Below are positions 4,996 through 5,958 of a DNA stretch of 5,958 bases, piece after piece. Source of the stretch: JAJBWD01 sp041670885 (GTDB taxonomy: Bacteria > Bacillota > Clostridia > Clostridiales > Clostridiaceae); contig JBAXYJ010000186.1 of NCBI GenBank assembly GCA_041670885.1, positions 1-5,958 on the forward strand. Reading direction: 5' to 3'. Position 1 is the first letter of the stretch. Each line of letters begins with the position of its first letter. The notes below the pieces were generated by a model that saw only the letters and a list, made by a program, of their open reading frames with translations, ran no database searches and was not told the DNA's origin. Position numbers and translations under genes: made by a program.

Positions 4996-5958
4996 CTATT
5001 TATTGCAAAGTTCAAGTACCTTGTTTAATATAGTGTCCCTGCCCTTTAAAAAATCCTCATAGGCAGGTTCTGCATATATATCCGGCTTTGTATGTGTCTT
5101 TTCATTGACAGTACCATCACTGTTAATACCCATATCCAGGCTGAATCTGATAACAAGACCGCTGCTCGGAAGTGCCATTACGCAGGGATCTATGCCTATT
5201 CCATCCCCTCCCGTTGTGGTTCCCACAAGTTCAGCAAAACCTGATGCTTTGCAAAAAGCTGCAAAGGATTCTGAGGAGGAATATACTCTGTCATCTGTTA
5301 AAAGATATACCTTGCCTTTGAAATTAACGGAATTCCTGGGCTTAACTATTTTTGTGCCAGCACTAAACTGCTCCATATCTGAAACATAATTGCTTTTAAA
5401 CTGCTCCGGAATCTTATCTATAGGTTTAGTTATTATTCCCCTTCCAGTTAAAAAGGGCTTAATATAATTTCCCTTGTAGGCCATTGCAATAGATTCGCTT
5501 TTGGGTTCAGATATTAAAGGCTCCACAATATTGCTCTGCCAGTAATCATCTGTTCCTCCGCCATTTCCTCTTATATCAATAATAAGATAGGAGTAGTCCT
5601 TAATTTTGTTAAAGAACTCTATGATTTTTTTGCCGTCACTTTCCAATGTTCTGCTAGACATGGATTTAACTTTAAGGTAAGCAATTTTATTTTCCTTTAA
5701 TATTTTTTCTTCACTGGAGGATATGGTATCTGTATCAGAATTATTTTGTTCATATTTAACAGGGGTTATATACTCTGTTATCTTTTCACCGTCCTGGGAT
5801 GCAGCTGTAATCTTATAATCTCTGCCACTCTCTGCTATTATCAAGCCGGACTTTACATAAAGCTTATCTCTCTTATAGTCATAGTTAAGATAATACTTGT
5901 CTAAATTATCTTTAAAATAAATATCAACAGGCTTATCTTCAATTGCTTCTATAACATA
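4996..5958 (-). CDS. S41-family serine peptidase, C-terminal part (5' end outside window)
   Basis: The frame is open to the right edge, so 320 C-terminal residues are visible and the start is missing; the TTG at 5844 is an internal Leu. Numbering from the first visible codon: a poorly conserved beta-rich region (1-80), then the S41 core beginning at KIAYLKVKSM, the hallmark LIIDIRGNGGG (about 125-135), YSSSES (226-231) with the likely nucleophile Ser, and GTTTGGDGIG (246-255). The tail has THTKPDIYAEP, as in S41 proteins where a KPDI stretch follows the core. No Lys stands about 25 residues after the Ser, as it does in CtpA-type Ser-Lys enzymes, so a tricorn-like catalytic arrangement is more likely. 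Such proteins are usually secreted or membrane-anchored, but the N-terminus that would show this is not here. The methyltransferase follows after 65 nt. Substrate unknown. Confidence 0.9.
   Translation of the reverse strand, partial: YVIEAIEDKPVDIYFKDNLDKYYLNYDYKRDKLYVKSGLIIAESGRDYKITAASQDGEKITEYITPVKYEQNNSDTDTISSSEEKILKENKIAYLKVKSMSSRTLESDGKKIIEFFNKIKDYSYLIIDIRGNGGGTDDYWQSNIVEPLISEPKSESIAMAYKGNYIKPFLTGRGIITKPIDKIPEQFKSNYVSDMEQFSAGTKIVKPRNSVNFKGKVYLLTDDRVYSSSESFAAFCKASGFAELVGTTTGGDGIGIDPCVMALPSSGLVIRFSLDMGINSDGTVNEKTHTKPDIYAEPAYEDFLKGRDTILNKVLELCNK

Noticed and set aside
5105..5389. 94-residue + strand open frame
   Set aside because: It is antisense to the well-supported S41 peptidase core and has no ribosome binding site or recognisable motif.

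Overview
The window looks like a low-GC Firmicute chromosome, most likely class Clostridia. It has A/T-rich intergenic DNA, strong AGGAGG-type ribosome binding sites, GTG and TTG starts, a DUF5685-type protein beside Hsp70 and J-domain genes, and small membrane or lipoprotein-like genes of a kind familiar from Clostridium and Bacillus. No marker fixes the genus.

Left block (2-2954, + strand): a tight chaperone-centred operon. It holds the C-terminal half of an Hsp70/DnaK, a DUF5685-type protein with a Cys cluster and two Asp-rich motifs, a J-domain protein with a Gly/Ser/Phe linker, TPR-like helices and a Cys-rich tail, and a two-helix membrane protein ending in a four-Cys zinc ribbon. Gaps are 45 nt, an ATGA overlap and 14 nt. 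The J-protein presumably stimulates the Hsp70. The DUF5685 protein may be a client, adaptor or enzyme, and the zinc-ribbon protein may place the machinery at the membrane. These roles are inferred from context. The order differs from the usual grpE-dnaK-dnaJ arrangement, so this is probably a secondary Hsp70 system.

Middle (2955-3479): 525 bases with no intact gene. They hold a 37-codon fragment resembling the C-terminus of an IS200/IS605 TnpB followed by small stem-loops (a probable decayed element end), then the likely operon terminator (3131-3172), a perfect 15-bp hairpin with a G5 loop (3236-3270), a GGTTAATA palindrome, and a terminator-like hairpin next to the convergent gene (3452-3478).

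Right block (3480-5958, all - strand): from right to left, an S41-type peptidase running off the window, a class I SAM-dependent methyltransferase with a TTG start, a small exported or lipoprotein-like gene broken by a one-base shortage in an A7 run, and an 89-residue membrane protein with a GTG start. This last gene has a recognisable sigma-A-type promoter whose -35 box lies inside a 12-bp inverted repeat. The block looks like loosely organised accessory genes; only the peptidase and methyltransferase are close enough to suggest co-transcription.

The main candidates for something undescribed are the Hsp70/DUF5685/J-protein/zinc-ribbon operon, and within it the possible isoprenoid-synthase-like motifs of the DUF5685 protein.
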